From: Kingdonia uniflora
Taxonomy: Eukaryota; Streptophyta; Magnoliopsida; Ranunculales; Circaeasteraceae
NCBI GenBank assembly: GCA_014058105.1
Contig: JACGCM010002752.1
Location: 1,116,001-1,180,000, forward strand
DNA: 64,000 nucleotides
Direction: 5' to 3'
Made by a program: the position numbers and the translations under genes
Shown: one piece after another, positions 43,235 to 56,600 of the stretch
Layout of the letters: every line of letters begins with the position of its first letter
Numbering within the stretch: the first letter of the stretch is position 1
Notes under the pieces: generated by a model
The model's database searches: none
Told to the model about the DNA's origin: nothing
Seen by the model: the letters and a program-made list of their open reading frames with translations, nothing else

Positions 43235-44625
43235 TTAAAGTTTACTAGTCCTCGAGCAAAGAAAAGAATAAAAGCATAACTCTTTCGTGGTTAAGACGAT
43301 TGCATTTAACGTATGCAACAAGCCGTTAAACTTATAGGTTACCCATATAGGACGGGTTTTGTCTCGTGAGGGTTTACAGTGACTATACCCATAAAAGTCA
43401 ATAAGGGTATTATAGTAGTTTAGATACTCATTAGGTCATTTCAGCTAACTTATTGATATCTGATAATGGTAAAAACATTAAGAAGGTAAACCCCTTAAAA
43501 TTTAATTCTTTCACATATATATAATCAGAGACTTGTAGAATTATCCAAAACTAGAGATACTACCCAATACTTAAATGAGATTTCACATATTTTTCTAATA
43601 TCCTCAAGTGTTGTGAAAATAGTTACTGGACGTACAACTTTATTTAGAGGCTCTTGAGTCAATATCCAGTCATTTCGTATTTCGTGAAACAAATCCAACG
43701 ATCAGTTTGACAAGTGTCATAGTCAATTCGAATCCTGTTATTGATTTTTGGGGAATAACTATAAGCTTTTTTATTTTGGTACTTGATTCCTTAGTGAAGC
43801 CTCCATAATATGAGTCGTTGGTCAACAATCCCAGCCAGTTGGCTTAGGTTACCGGGGTTTGGTTCCCCTTCGTGACCTAGGCTCTGGATTCTCACAAGTA
43901 AACTTTATTCCTTGCACCTTTCACATAGTTCATAACTATACTCGAGATTGGTAATAATTCTTCCTCTTTCAGTTCTAATCATGCGAGTATGCCTTGCACC
44001 GTGAAAGTTTTTAGAGCTATTTTGGCTTATAGAAATCCTTATTATATTACTTCAGGATCGAACTTATTCTTTAGGCAGCTATTTCCCTTGTAGTGGATCA
44101 TTCTTACCTCAAATACTAGATTCCCTTTGATTGCTCAAAATTCTAGCAAAAGTAATAAATGCAATACTATCGTGAAGTGCATTTGTTTTGAGAAATATCA
44201 GTCAACATGGAATTTTTTCTAATTAAAGGGTAGTACATCAAGCTTAAGATAATGTTCCAAAATTTTCTAAGCATGTATTTGATGAAAATTTTAACTTCAC
44301 GGTTTTTACGACCAAAATATTTAGACCATATCAAATACTTATAACCTTGCAGAAACTTACTAAAGAGTCTCATAAATTACCATAATGACCTATCTTTTCT
44401 CTAAAAAAGTAAAAAATGTGAACAATTTTTCCCCACCCCCAAACTAGAAAGAAGCATTGTCCCCAATATTTGAAAACATACCTTAAAAGAAGGGGAAAAA
44501 AATCGGAACATAGTACCTGATATAACATGGGTTGCCTCCCAGATAGCGCTAAGTTTATTATCTTCAGCCAGACAAAATGAGGAACCCCCAAACTCAGTAA
44601 AAGTTGGGTGAAAAGGATATGAATG
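43235..44625 (-). other. Element C 3' non-coding region
   Basis: No env-like or other supported ORF. Blocks similar to element B (about 14440-15138) occur in the same order near the LTR. 'agtttgggggtgggg' at about 44435-44450 on the - strand is a second purine-rich tract at the end of pol. Confidence 0.5.
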
Positions 44626-45780
44626 TCACTCCTCATAAACTGGGTCCAGAAGCTTCAAGTCTTCATTGGTGAAGCTAAAATATTCATAATAAGGCTTAAG
44701 CCTTTGCCCGTTTACTTTTTGTATTTTGCCAGTACTCGGTTCTTCAACCTCAACCGCCCCATGTGGATATACCATTTTAACAATGAAAGTCCCAGTCCAT
44801 CGTGATTGTAGTTTGCCAGGAAATAAATACAACCTAGAAGAGTACAACAAGACTTTTTGGTTTGGTTTAAATGATTTTCGCAAAATGTTTTTGTCGTAAA
44901 ACGCTTTCATGCGCTCCTTGTATGTCTTTGCTGAATGGTATACATCATTCCGTAGTTCTTCTAACTCATTGAGTTAAAGCTTGCGATGCAAACCGGCCTT
45001 CCCAATGTCAAAGTTCAAGGCCTTTATTGCCCAATATGCTCTGTGTTCTAATTCAACTTGAAAGTGACAAGCCTTTTCATAGACTAGCCAGTAAGGGGAC
45101 ATTTCAATAGGTATCTTAAAAGCAGTACGATAAGTCTAAAGAGCATCGTTTAGTCGAGTTGACCAATCTTTACGGTTTGGTCTTATCATTTTTTGAAGAA
45201 TATTCTTGATTTCACGATTGGAAACCTCTACTTGCCCACTAGTCCGCGGATGGTACGGTGTAGCAATCTTGTGTGTTACTCCAAATTTTTTTATTAAGTT
45301 CGCAAACATTCAACTGTTAAAATGTGACCCCCCATCACTAATTATTGCCCTCGGCATACCAAAACGAGAAAAAATATTCTCTTTAATAAATTCAATAACA
45401 ACTGAACTATCATTGGTCCTGGTAGGAATAGCTTCAACCCACTTAGTCACATAGTCAACGGCTAAAAGGATGTACATGAACCCAAAAGATGGGGTGAAGG
45501 TACCCATAAAGTCTATGCCCCAAACATCAAATGGTTCAATGATCAAGATTGGGTTTAGTGGCATCATATTTCTACGGAACAAGGCTCCCATTCTCTGACA
45601 TCTATCACAAGCCTTGAAAAATTTGTGAGCATCACGAAATAAGGTAGGCCAATAAAATCCACACTGTAAAAATTTTGCAGAGGTCTTTTTGGAGCTGAAG
45701 TGACCATCAGAAGCTTGAGAGTGACAAAATTCTATGACTTTGGTATGCTCAGAATCTGGGACACATCTCCTAATGATTTG
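44626..45780 (-). pseudogene. Element C integrase
   Basis: The - strand carries the zinc-binding module 'EFCHSQASDGHFSSKKT' plus 'FKACDRCQRMG'. The catalytic core follows: 'FDVWGIDFMGTFTPSFGFMY', 'AVDYVTKWVEAIPTR', 'PRAIISDGGSHF', and '[20 protein letters not shown]', giving the D, D and E residues. The C-terminal domain has 'NQKVLLYSSRLYLFPGKLQS', 'WTGTFIVKMVYPHGAVEVEE'. Stops at about 45310, 45137 and 44976 interrupt it. A frameshift at about 45790-45810 separates it from RNase H. Confidence 0.88.
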
Positions 45781-45789
45781 ATCAGAACA

Positions 45790-47402
45790 ATGTTTGAACA
45801 GGTACGGGCCTCACTAAGAAATTTATTCTTATCTGGTTTGGTCCAAAAACTAGAAAGGTGCCCAGTGGCAAGATAATTCGTTATGTCTGCAAACCATGGT
45901 ACAGAAGACATAGAGCGAATGGACATGAGTTGCTCATCAGGAAAGGACTTATGAATAGGCAACGACCTATCTAAAGAATCATTGTCTATTCGAGAAAGGT
46001 GGTCAGCTACCACATTCTCGGCACCTTTTCTATCCCGAATCTCAATATCAAACTCCTGAAGTAATAATATCCATCGGATTAAGCGTTGTTTAGTGTCCTT
46101 CTTGGTAAGAAGGTGTTTGATAACAGCATGATCCGTATAGACTATTACTTTAGAACCTATGAGTTAAGAACGGAATTTTTCTAGAGCAAAGACTATCGCT
46201 AGAAGTTCTTTCTCTGTGGTTGTGTAATTGAGTTGCGCATCATTAAGAGTTTTACTGGCATAATAGATGGCACGCGAAAGGTTATCAATGTGTTGTGTCA
46301 AAACTGCACGAATGGCATAGTCAGATGCATCACACATCAACTCGAAAGGTTTATTCCAATTTGGAGGTTGGATGATGGGTGATGATGTTAGACGTGTTTG
46401 GAGATTCTCAAAAGCTTTAAGACACGAATCATCAAATAAAGAGGTGGTGTCCTTGGCGCGGAGATTGTTGAGGGGTCGAGCAATTTTACTAAACTCAGGA
46501 ACAAAACGTCGATAAAATCCTGCATGCCCTAAGAATGAACGAACATCCTTGACTGTTCGTGGGGGTGGGAGACTAGATATGGCATCGATCTTGGCTTTAT
46601 CTACTCCGATACCCTTTGCTGATATGACATGTCCTAATACTATGCCTTTTTTCACCATGAAGTGACATTTTTCCCAATTTAGAACAAGATTTTTCTGTTG
46701 ACACCTAGCAAGAACAATAGATAAGTGGTGGAGACATTGGTCAAATGAATCTCCGAAGAGGGAGAAGTCATCCATGAAAACCTCAAGGAAGCGCTCAGCC
46801 ATGTTAGAGAAAATGCTCAACATACATCGCTGAAATGTTGCTGGAGCATTGCATAACCCAAATGGCATGCGACGATAGGCAAAGGTTCTAAAAGGACAAG
46901 TAAACGTGGTTTTCTCTTGGTCCTCTAGAGCGATGTGTATTTGATTGTACCCAAAATACCCATCAAGAAAACAATAGTATTCATGACCCGCGAGACGTTC
47001 AAGCATTTGATCCATGAATGGTAAGAGAAAATGATCTTTTCGAGTGATCGAATTGAGTTTTCTATAATCTATACACACTCGCCACCCTGTGGTCATGCGA
47101 GTGGAGACAAGATCATTGTGATCATTCTTAACAACAGTGATTCTAGACTTTTTAGGAACAACATGAATTGGGCTTACCCATGGGCTGTTAGAAATAGGAT
47201 AAATGATCCCAGCGTCAAGCAGTTTCAAAATTTCATTTCTCACAACCTCAGCCATAGTCGGGTTAAGCCTTTGTTGTCCTTCTCTGGACTTCTTGGCATT
47301 ATCCTTGAGTTTTATCTTGTACATGCATACAGAAGGACTAATACCCTTAATATTTAAAATGTTCCATCCAAGAGCTTTTATGTTTCCCTTTAATACACGC
47401 AT
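45790..47402 (-). pseudogene. Element C reverse transcriptase and RNase H
   Basis: Open without a stop from 47402 to 46164. RT blocks in order: 'AGIIYPISNSPWVSPIHVVP', 'TGWRVCIDYRKLNSITRKDH', 'MDQMLERLAGHEYYCFLDGY', 'MPFGLCNAPATFQRCM', the catalytic 'EVFMDDFSLFG' and 'VLGHVISAKGIGVDKAKI'. RNase H follows with 'FELMCDASDYAIRAVLTQ', 'IYYASKTLNDAQLNYTTTEK' and, after a stop at 46164, '[13 protein letters not shown]' and '[10 protein letters not shown]'. All D and E residues of both active sites seem to be present. Only the stop in RNase H spoils this part. Confidence 0.92.
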
Positions 47403-48240
47403 TAATTTCTCATCATTCTCAGGTTCAAGGTCGGATGCTATGATAGCAGAAAGAGTCTCATTAGGACCAAGGTAGACATATTTAGGATTTTCAGGGAGAA
47501 GTTTAAGTTATAACCTAACGGGCACTTCTTCTGCTTCTGGAACAGGATCCTTGACTTTCAGCATTTTAACATTATCATTGTTATCCACAATAAGAACATA
47601 ATCCTACAAAGCATTGACCTCATTGATAAGGTCATCAACATCTAAATTATCTCCAAAATGTGCAAGACAAGCTTCTAACGGGTCCCTAGGATTAGAACTA
47701 TGAAATGTACTGTTTACAATAGTACCAAGCATGTTACACTCATCGGGTTCATTTTCAAACGGAGTATGAGTTGCATTGAAGATATTCATACCGATGGTCT
47801 TATTCCCATAAGTCAAATTCATAGCTCCGCTACAGCAATTGATTAATGCATTAACAGTGGCCAAGAAAGGTCGGCCAAGGATCACTGGTATCTCACTATT
47901 TAGATCTTCTACCGGGTTTGTGTCAAGGACCACAAAGTTGACAAGATAGAAAAAATCGTCAACCTGGACAAGTACATCCATCACAACTCCCCTAGGAATT
48001 TTAATGGATCGATCAGCTAGTTGCAAGGTTCTATGTGTCGGTTTTAGTCCTTCTAGACCTAGCTACTCATATACCGAATAAGGGATCAAGTTGACACTGG
48101 CACCTAAATCAAGTAAGGCTTTTCCGATGCGATTTGTCCCTATGTGACAAGAAATTGTCGGCATTCCTAGATCTTTGTATTTCATGGGTGCTTTGTTCAA
48201 GATTATAGAGCTAACATGAGCATCCAATTGAATAATATTT
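47403..48240 (-). pseudogene. Element C protease region
   Basis: In frame with gag and RT. The active-site segment is 'IGKALLDLGASVNLIPYSVY' at about 48125-48066, then a stop at 48063. The domain continues 'LADRSIKIPRGVVMDVLVQV', 'FVVLDTNPVEDLNSEIPVIL' and 'GRPFLATVNALIN', where the 'ILGRPFLAT' block is diagnostic. The linker to RT holds stops at 47604 and about 47508. D-L-G-A replaces the usual D-[ST]-G-A of the active site; this variant is common in Athila elements. Confidence 0.88.
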
Positions 48241-50279
48241 TCACTGTCATGGACATTGAAAGCTTTCTTGGAAACATTCATACGTTTCTTGAACGTGCAG
48301 AGGTCCTTGAGATGTTTTGCATAGGAAGGAATCTGTCGTAACGCATCGAGGAAAGAAATAGTGATCTTAAGATTCTTGAACATCTCCTTAACCTCTTCAT
48401 CGGGAATGTTCTTCCTATTGACTAAAAACCGTTGGGGAAAAGGTGCTCTAGGAATTCTAGGCGAATTATTTTCGATAATCTTCTCACTTAACGAGACCTG
48501 CCCAATCTCTTCCTCAACAAAAAGAGTTTCTTCACATATAGGTTTGCCTCCTTCTACAACTTTCTCAGTACTAGGATTAGGACTTTCACGTGATTTGTCC
48601 TCAGGCATCCTAACTTTATTGTCTACAGTCTTTCCACTTCTAAGTGTAATCACCGCATTCGCCTGATCGCAGTGTAAACTCTCGGTTTGATCCTTCGGAT
48701 TGGGTTGGGTTTGACTTGGAAACGTACCTTTGTCTCTAGTACTTAACCCAGATGCCAATTGAGTAATTGATGTTTCTATTCGGCTCATGGATTGCTGATT
48801 CATTTGCATGAATTGTAGCATCAACTGGTTATTAAATTGCAATAGGGCTTAGATGCCATCATCCGAAAATGGTTTCCTATTCTGAGGAGGAACGTAAGGA
48901 GTATTTTGCTGAAAAGGTTGGTGATTGGGAGTAAATGATACACCACCTTGATTTTGATTTGAATTACTCCCTTGGTAATATGGTCTGCCAGAATAGTTAT
49001 TTGAATTATTCCTCCCTGAAGAATTCCCTTGATGATGTGACTGGTTATAAGGAAAAGATGAAGGTTTTTGATGAAACATATTTACCTGATCCTTCCTGGT
49101 TTTCCTAATTTCATGAATCAAAAGGCAATCCTGAGTATAATGTCCAACAATGTCACACGCAGCACAAACTTGCATCTCAGCATAAAATATTAGTATTTTA
49201 ACGGACATTTTATTTTTCCCTATTTCTAAGGACTCTATCTTACGCAGGATGGTCATCAGCGTAGCTTCCGAATTGAAGTAAGATCCAACTCCAAAGGCAT
49301 TCCCCCCCTTTTCTTGAATATCAGTTTCTCTCATGGTGCCCCAGATTTGCAATTTTTCAGCCATCTCTTCTAAAAAGTCCAAACCCTCTACATCATCCTT
49401 ATCAGTGAATTTCCCTAAACAAAAAGATTCTACAGTTCTCTTGGTTTTAGCATCTAATCCATCATAAAGATTTCTAGTTAGGACCCAGGAGTCGATACCG
49501 TGATGAGGGCACTGTAGGATCAGTCCCTTATATCTCTCAAGATAATTCTTTAAGCTTTCTCCATGAAGTTGGGTAATCCTAAAAATGGCCCTACGAAGGG
49601 TCTCAGTTTTCTCAAGAGAGAAAAACTTCTTGTAAAAGGCTTCAGTAAGCATCTCAAAACTCGTGATTGATTTTGGGCGTAGAGCTTGAAGCCAGCTCTT
49701 AGCTTTCCCTAGTAAAGAAAAGGGAAACAACGCGAGTTTCATGGCCTACATTTCGTTCTCATTCCTATACTTTTGGAGGAACATTAAGTCATCAAAATCC
49801 CTAATATGAGCGTATGGGTTCTCATCTTCTCCTCCTGAGAATTTTGGCAATGAATTGATGAGCGCATTTCTAAGTTCAAATTGCCCAGTTGTAGGAGGTA
49901 AAACAATGTACAAGGCACGATTTGTCATTTTTGGGAACATGTGATCCTTAAGAGGAATTCGCATGGGTCCCTGACTATTCTTATTATCATTGGCATCTCC
50001 CATCTCAAGTGATTGGGGTGGAACACTAAATAGAGTGAATGAGGAAATTGGACTCGGATTAAGTCTCAATGGAGAGACAGGGAAATCAAAAGTTTCTAAC
50101 TCACCCTCAATAGGGAAGAGTTTCCTACGAGTAAGGATTGTACGGTCTCTCATATCAATAAAGATTGGAATCTTCAGTTGGGTTGACTCCCCTACCTCAA
50201 AGTGGATCGGAATATCTATCAAATCAGATTTTCTAAGCCTCTTAAGATGACTTTTAGGCCCTCGAAACCATTTTTTCAT
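48240..50279 (-). pseudogene. Element C gag
   Basis: One frame from an ATG at 50279, with stops at 49746 and 48849. The N-terminal part is basic ('MKKWFRGPKSHLKRLRKSD'). The capsid-type core follows: 'ALINSLPKFSGGEDENPYAH', 'MKLALFPFSLLGKAKSWLQA', 'ESLKNYLERYKGLILQCPHH'. A CCHC-like knuckle is seen as 'CAACDIVGHYTQDCLL' at about 49165-49120. A Gln/Asn-rich segment ('NNQLMLQFMQMNQQSMSRIE') follows and is the part shared with element B. Confidence 0.88.
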
Positions 50280-51305
50280 ACACTAATAGATGTGCGCACT
50301 ATGATGATCACACAGCAATGAGGTGTACAAAAAATAAACACAACAACCTTTTCAGATGGGCCTTAATTAAGGTCAAGTTGTGAACCCGGTCTCAGGATTC
50401 GGTTGCTCCTATTCCTGACGATGGATCGGTTCGCACGTTGAGTTGTGTATACTCGCTTTAGTAATAACTCGCGTGCAGTTTTAGTCACCTAGAAGGACCT
50501 GTACTGGAAGGTGGGGCAAACCGCTTAGAATCACCTTTCCACACTAGTTATGCCAAGGAACGTACTTCTTCCAGACAAACGTAGCCACTATCAGGGGTCT
50601 TAATGAGAGCATTCATAATGCTCCTGGTCCGAGCTCTATAAGCCTTTGTGTCTATTTATGTCTTTTATGGCTTAATCTTGGTTTCTTTTAAAGTCAATGT
50701 CCTGTTCCGTAAAATGTTAAACCGGGTCGTGACCTCCCGGGGTCCTAGTATGCGGTGCCACACACGGGTGATGAAATCCCGCTTTTTGTTTACCCTTTAT
50801 CTAAAGTTTAGGATTTAAAAGTGCACAAACATTAGGCACATGAACAAAAATTGACCGCTTCGTAGGAGGGCGAGACAGCCTTTTTAAGGGCTCGTTGTTT
50901 ACCCCGGTGAAACCGTTGAGATGGCACACCCGGGCTCTCTGTCTCAAGTAGGCGTTGTAGAGAGGTCCTCCCCGGATGTGGGTTCCAATATTGCCCCTGC
51001 AGAAAAAAAAAGTACAATTGTATCCTTGCTTTAATTACACACTCTTCGCTCAAGAGTACAATATTTTGCCTCACTACAAGTCACTCAAAGAGAGGAAGAA
51101 AAGATAACCTTATATAATTTTTGATCGGTCCTTAGCTTCCTTTGGTAGTCACTGTTAAACAAGAAAGTAGTCACCGTAAAACAAAGAAAAATTCCTCAAA
51201 GTGCAAAAGTAAAATAAAAATGTAATTAATGAAATTTATGTTCTTCTAAAAAGTGAAACCGAAAAACAAATTAAACACAATAAAAGCTTTTTCTAATTAC
51301 CGCTC
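50280..51305 (-). other. Element C untranslated leader
   Basis: 1.0 kb with no supported ORF. It contains 'gggatttcatcacccg' (about 50768-50783), shared with element B, and lies between the primer site and gag. Confidence 0.5.
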
Positions 51306-51323
51306 GAAACCGGCAACGGCGCC
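51306..51323 (-). promoter_or_regulatory. Element C primer-binding site, tRNA-Asp type
   Basis: On the - strand TGGCGCCGTTGCCGGTTT, ten bases after the LTR end. The first 15 bases are the same as in element B. Confidence 0.85.
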
Positions 51324-51333
51324 ATTTTAAAAA

Positions 51334-52456
51334 TGGTAAAAATCTGGTGTTTAGTATGGGTAAAAATTAGAGTGTCGTTCACTTTTGAACGAAACTAAAA
51401 ATTAGTTTTGGTCTTATGCTTTAGTGATCTAAGGTTGTAAAACTGTAAAAATCAATGATATGGTTTTAATCAAGAATAAAGGTCTAGGGCTTTGGATTTC
51501 ACCACCATTTACATATAATATCAACATAGTATCGTATATTAAATTCTCCACTTAATTGAAATAATAAACTTCGATTTTTTGTCGATGTAATCTCATGATT
51601 AATTATAACTCAAGTAGAATATATTGTATGAACTAAGTATGTACTAAAAACACATTCCATGAAAGTAATGCTAACTATGAAATGTTAATTAGGATCATAC
51701 CTTAGAAAAATACAATATTAATAAAATTTTACTATATCATTTGAGAATGACAAAACTCTTCATATATCTCTACTTAAAGAGATCATAGGATGATAATGGA
51801 TGTCTCCAATAATATAGTTTTGGGATTTGTGATAATATGCTCATATTGTGTTGGAGAAAAATACATTCTACTACATGATATCATGCGCTTATGGCGGATC
51901 CATCCTCACCCCTAGTAAGGACTTAGCCGGCCATTATAATAACTATAAAACCTAAATGATATGTGAATGAAATGAACATAAACTAACAACAAAAAGACGA
52001 ATTTTATTGACTTACAAAATGAAATGCTCCAAATGCTTACAAGACTTGCACCAACTTACTCCAATAATGCTCTCTTGCACTCTACAAGAATGATTCTCTC
52101 AAAATTGGATGATCTTATGAGCTCACCACCTCTCCTTTTTATAGATGGAGGAGAGGGTTCTTACATTTAATATTAGATTTATAACATATGCCATGAATGT
52201 ACATAAATTTGTAACCTCCAGGAGTTATTCTCCAAAATTGTAACCTCTCCATGTGGGACCCTTGTGTTTGACAACTCTACATCATTTTCTAACAATTCAT
52301 CCTTTGAGCTATACATCCCGGTATTTGCACATATTTGGTAAATGAGCTCCATGTGACCTGAAATATAAAAATTGGCTTTATAAGTCATGTTTAATAATAA
52401 AATTAAGAATAATAAACATTAAGTCATAGGGGAATAGTGGTCATTTTATGTGTCCA
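51334..52456 (-). repeat. Element C 5' LTR
   Basis: Direct repeat of 42096-43218, 1123 bp. On the - strand it starts TGGACACATAAA and ends TTTTTACCA. TATAAAAAG is at 52135-52143. Confidence 0.93.
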
Positions 52457-53623
52457 TTAGACCACAACAGGCTCGCCATAGATAGCCACTGATTTTATGA
52501 ATCAGAGCGCTATTTGAGTGATGACGATCCCGCAAAAGAAGTTTTTTTCTTGATTTGGATCGTTATCTTAGCGATAACGAACTTGCTGCTCATGCTCTTA
52601 TTTGGCCATGTTGACTTTTGGAAATGCTCCATCTTAATCATTTTTTTATAAAAATACAACTCATATAATTTTGCAACTTTCAAGTTTCACATATCTAGAA
52701 GACATAATTGTGTTTCTCATGAATTAGCTTACTAAGATCTAAGACATAATTGTGTTGCTCATGAATTAGCTTACTAAGATCTGTTAATAGTTGCAAATTA
52801 TATGAATCAAATACCAATGATGTGTTGAAACTGGTGAAAAGATGGGTTATATCAACTTTCAGGGAGTGAATGAACATTATTTTGCAAATAATAATAATAA
52901 AGTTTCACATGCATATTTTTCACTTTGCTACAAAATGCTCACTTCATTTGGCTTTTTACAATTTTCATCTTATTGTTCATTTCCTTTAAAATGTCATATT
53001 TAGCAGCTTGCAGTTTTCATTATTTTTTCATATTAGAAATCATAATATATCAATTTTCTTCATAGGAACAACATATATAAATTATGTGGTAATCTCATAC
53101 TTTCATCTGATTGTCTAGAGTTTTTTCTTCCCATAAAAGGCTAAAAAATTAGAATGTCACAAGAGCTGGTAATTATGTGTTTTTTGTTACCATACGAAAG
53201 CTTATCTCTCCATCACACCCCTCATCACGATATGTTCCATATCCTCTCTCCCTCCCGTATATTCATGTGTTGGTCCATAGAGGGAGACACATTTTAAAAC
53301 TCTATAAGTTTTGTTTTAGTTATTTCTAACACCATCATATGTAATTAAGTATAAAGGTTTCATGTCAAACGACTGAAGAAAATGTTTTACTATGATAACC
53401 AAAGGTAAAAACAAAAGATGTCACACTTAAAAAATGATCATCTGTCCACACCATTAACGGTCGCCAAACACAATCTCATCATAAAAAACAATGCCATATC
53501 ATTCGACATGTATGGCATAATCCAGATCCAATTTGATCCTAAAAATCTCCTATTCTCACCCAAATACCTCGACATCTTCAACACCAACAACCGACACTCT
53601 CCTTCATCACCAAATCTTCACTC
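52457..53623. other. Intergenic sequence between element C and the glycosylase gene
   Basis: A short coding-like stretch at 52497-52600 ('FYESERYLSDDDPAKEV') could be an old gene or transposon scrap; it is not recognised. The rest is AT-rich with a 42-bp tandem duplication (52701-52784). The last 400 bp should hold the promoter and 5' UTR of the glycosylase gene. 'ctctataag' at about 53301 is a weak TATA-like candidate. Confidence 0.4.
52701..52784. repeat. Two-copy tandem repeat, 42-bp unit
   Basis: 'gacataattgtgt' followed by 'ctcatgaattagcttac' begins at 52701 and 52743, with one difference between the copies. Confidence 0.85.
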
Positions 53624-56600
53624 ATGGGGGAACAAACCCTAATTTCACAATCTCCAACTCAACCTCAACAACTCCACAATAACGAAACCACAACGATCAC
53701 CACAACAACAACAACAATAACCAAATCATCACCACCATCATCACCAACACCATTAACACAAACAACACCTCCTCCTTCATCTCCAACATCCATTGCTGCG
53801 AAACTCCCCTTTCGATCGAGAAAAACCCGAAAACTCTCAACTAAAACAACCCCCAACAGCGAAACCCTCGTTGTTTCGACCCCGAGGATCATTGTGAGGA
53901 ACTTATCATGTGAGGGTGAAGTAGGGGTTGCAATTCGACACTTACGAGCATCGGACCCTCACCTTGCTCGCGTAATCGACGCGAACCTTCCCCCGAAATT
54001 TGACTGTTTTCAACCTCCATTTCTGGCCTTGGCGAAGAGTATTCTGTATCAACAATTGGCTTACAAGGCGGGCACAACGATTTACAATCGCTTTGTTGCG
54101 CTTTGTGGTGGCGAAGCGAATGTTATCCCGGAGGTAGTGCATGAGTTAACTCCAGTTCAGTTGAGGCAAATTGGGGTTTCGGGGCGAAAAGCTGGGTACT
54201 TGCATGATTTAGCAAGTAAGTATATGAATGGGATTCTATCGGATTCGGCGCTTGTAACTATGGATGAGAAATCATTGTTCACATTGTTGACTATGGTGAA
54301 GGGCATTGGGCCTTGGTCTGTACACATGTTTTTGATTTTCTCGCTTCATCGGCCGGATATTCTTCCGGTTGGGGATCTTGGTGTGCGAAAGGGGGTGCAG
54401 GTTCTTTATGGTTTGGAAGAATTGCCTAGGCCTTCACAAATGGAGAGTTTATGTGAAAAGTGGAAGCCGTATCGGTCTGTGGCGTCTTGGTACATGTGGA
54501 GGCTTGCTGAACCGAGGGGAACTCGATCATCGGTGACGGTTGATCCTAGTCAGTTACCAAACCGGCTTATTGATACAGTTAGCGACATTAATGGCCTCGG
54601 GTAATGCTGTCTTTACGCTGAATTTTTTACCTAATTTTTATTTAGTTTGAAATTTATTAAATCTAATGAGTTGTGAGCTATTTACTATACTTCCATACTT
54701 GCATTAGTATTCATTTTGTGTCTAGTGATTCAAGCAAACAAAATAACAAACCCCTATTGAACCACGTCGAATTTGTATATTTTGTTTGAACCTAATGACT
54801 GTTGGAACTGTAGAGTCCTGCACTTTGTGCGATTTCAATGGGTAAACTGTTTAAGGTTTGGGTTAGAGACTTAGGGCGGTGACTAATTGAACTGGCAACC
54901 TGAACAGTATTTCGAAGTACAGTTATTTGGTTGGATGGAGAACTAATTTAGAGTTTCACATGCTGTTGGCTGTTTTCGAAGTTCTTTTTTTTTGGGGAAG
55001 CGTCAGGCTAGGTCTATTTGGCAGAGTAACTGGTGATGAATAGCCTATAGGTACAGTCCTACGCCCCTACAGGCTATGTAGAGGGATGAAACGGCCAAAG
55101 TTCTCCTTCTTATGTGCGTCAATCTTGAGATAGGAAGAAGGGACACAATTAGATTAACGGATGATGTCTAGTGTGGTGGCTATGCTTCAGTGGTGAAATT
55201 GTACCGTGAATTGTAGAAGGTAAAATCGAACACCACTAATAGCCAAAATACTCAATTATCATCATTGTCATTAATAAAACATATATCAATGTAAAACGGA
55301 ACGTAAAACGTCATCCTAAGTATATAATCTATCAACAACTAATAAGTCTCCAAAATAGCATTAAAAAATCCGTGATTAAATCGGTAATTCTAAAAGAAAG
55401 CACATCAGCACATCCAATATAAAGTCAAGACTTCATCATCAAACTTGATAGTATCTTGGATTGTATCACAAAAAGAGAAACCTAAAATAATGATGGGATA
55501 AAAGAATATTACTTTGGATGATTTGGATTCAAATTGAGAAATAAAAGATGGGATAAAAGAGTCTTACTTTGAATGATTTGAATTCAAATTGAGAAATAAA
55601 GATGAGGGGTTTCTTCCCCTTAAGTGTAGAAGAACGTTGGAAAAAATGGCGGTTGATTCGGGTAAGCGAGTAAATAGATCTTTTAGCCTGGTTCGTATTA
55701 CAAAAAAATTATCCTAAAATAAGGATGGGATGAAGATGCTTTACTTTGGATGTTTTGGATTCCAATTGAGAAACAAAGAAAAGGTTTCTTCCCCTTAAGT
55801 GTAGAAGAGCATTGGAACAAACGATGGTTGATTCCGGTAAGCGAGTGAATATATCTTTATCTTGGATCGTAGTACAAAAACAAAAACAAAAAAACCCTAA
55901 AATAAAGATGAGACGAAGAAGCTTACTTTGGATGATTTTGGTTCAAATTGAGAAACAAAGAGAAGGGGTTTCTTCCCCTTAAGTGTAGAAGAACATTGGA
56001 ACAAGCAGCGGTTGATTTCGGTAAGCGAGTTAATATGATCTTTATCTTGGATCATATTACAAAAAAAGTAAAAATACTTTGGATGATTTGAATTCAAATT
56101 GAGAAATAAAGATAAGGGATTTCTTCCCCTTAAGTGTAGACGAGCATTGGAACAAACGGCGGTTGATTCCGGTAAGCGAGTGAATAGATATTTTAGTTTT
56201 TGTTAAACCCTAACAATAAGGTTTGGAGCTTGAAACTTATTTTGGAAACAAATTGAAACATGGAAAGGCGAAGATTTGTTTAAAGCTTGCAGGGTAAGGT
56301 TGTGATTACCTAAAACAAAGTATATCATCCATCACAACTAGCAAGTTTCCAAAATAAATTTAAAACATCCGTGATTAAATCGGTATGTCTAAAAGAAAGC
56401 ACATTAAAGCATCCAATATAAAGTCAAGACTTCATCATCAAACTTGAAAATATCTTGGATCGTATCACAAAAAAAATCCCCAAAATAAAAATGGGATGAG
56501 CATTGCAACAAAGAGCGATCAATTCCGTTAAGCGAGTGAAAAGATCTTTGGGTTTTTTAAAACCCTAACAATGGGGTTTTGGAGCTTGAAACTTATATTG

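Larger units (their letters stand above)
42096..52456 (-). mobile_element. Element C: Athila-lineage Ty3/gypsy retrotransposon, 10.36 kb
   Basis: Two direct LTRs (42096-43218 and 51334-52456) read TGGACACATAAAATGACC at their - strand start. A tRNA-Asp-type primer site at 51306-51323 and the polypurine tract 'aaatttgggggtatt' beside the left LTR fix the - orientation. Gag, protease, RT, RNase H and integrase run from 50279 to about 44626. The RT sequence ('CIDYRKLNSITRKDHFLLPF', 'MPFGLCNAPATFQRCM', 'VFMDDFSLFG') is the Athila type. No env-like ORF is seen between integrase and the 3' LTR. No 5-bp duplication was found at the ends (gataa before, ttaga after). Confidence 0.9.

Noticed and set aside
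43235..44625. env-like gene of Athila
   Set aside because: Athila elements may carry an env-like ORF here, but no ORF of adequate length, signal peptide or membrane segment was seen.
45206..48666. Several 80-110-codon + strand ORFs inside element C
   Set aside because: They lie opposite well-conserved gag-pol motifs on the - strand and show no motif of their own.
53665..53892. Val/Gly-rich ORF on the - strand opposite exon 1 of the glycosylase
   Set aside because: Shadow of the Thr/Pro/Ser-rich low-complexity leader of the real gene; no independent support.
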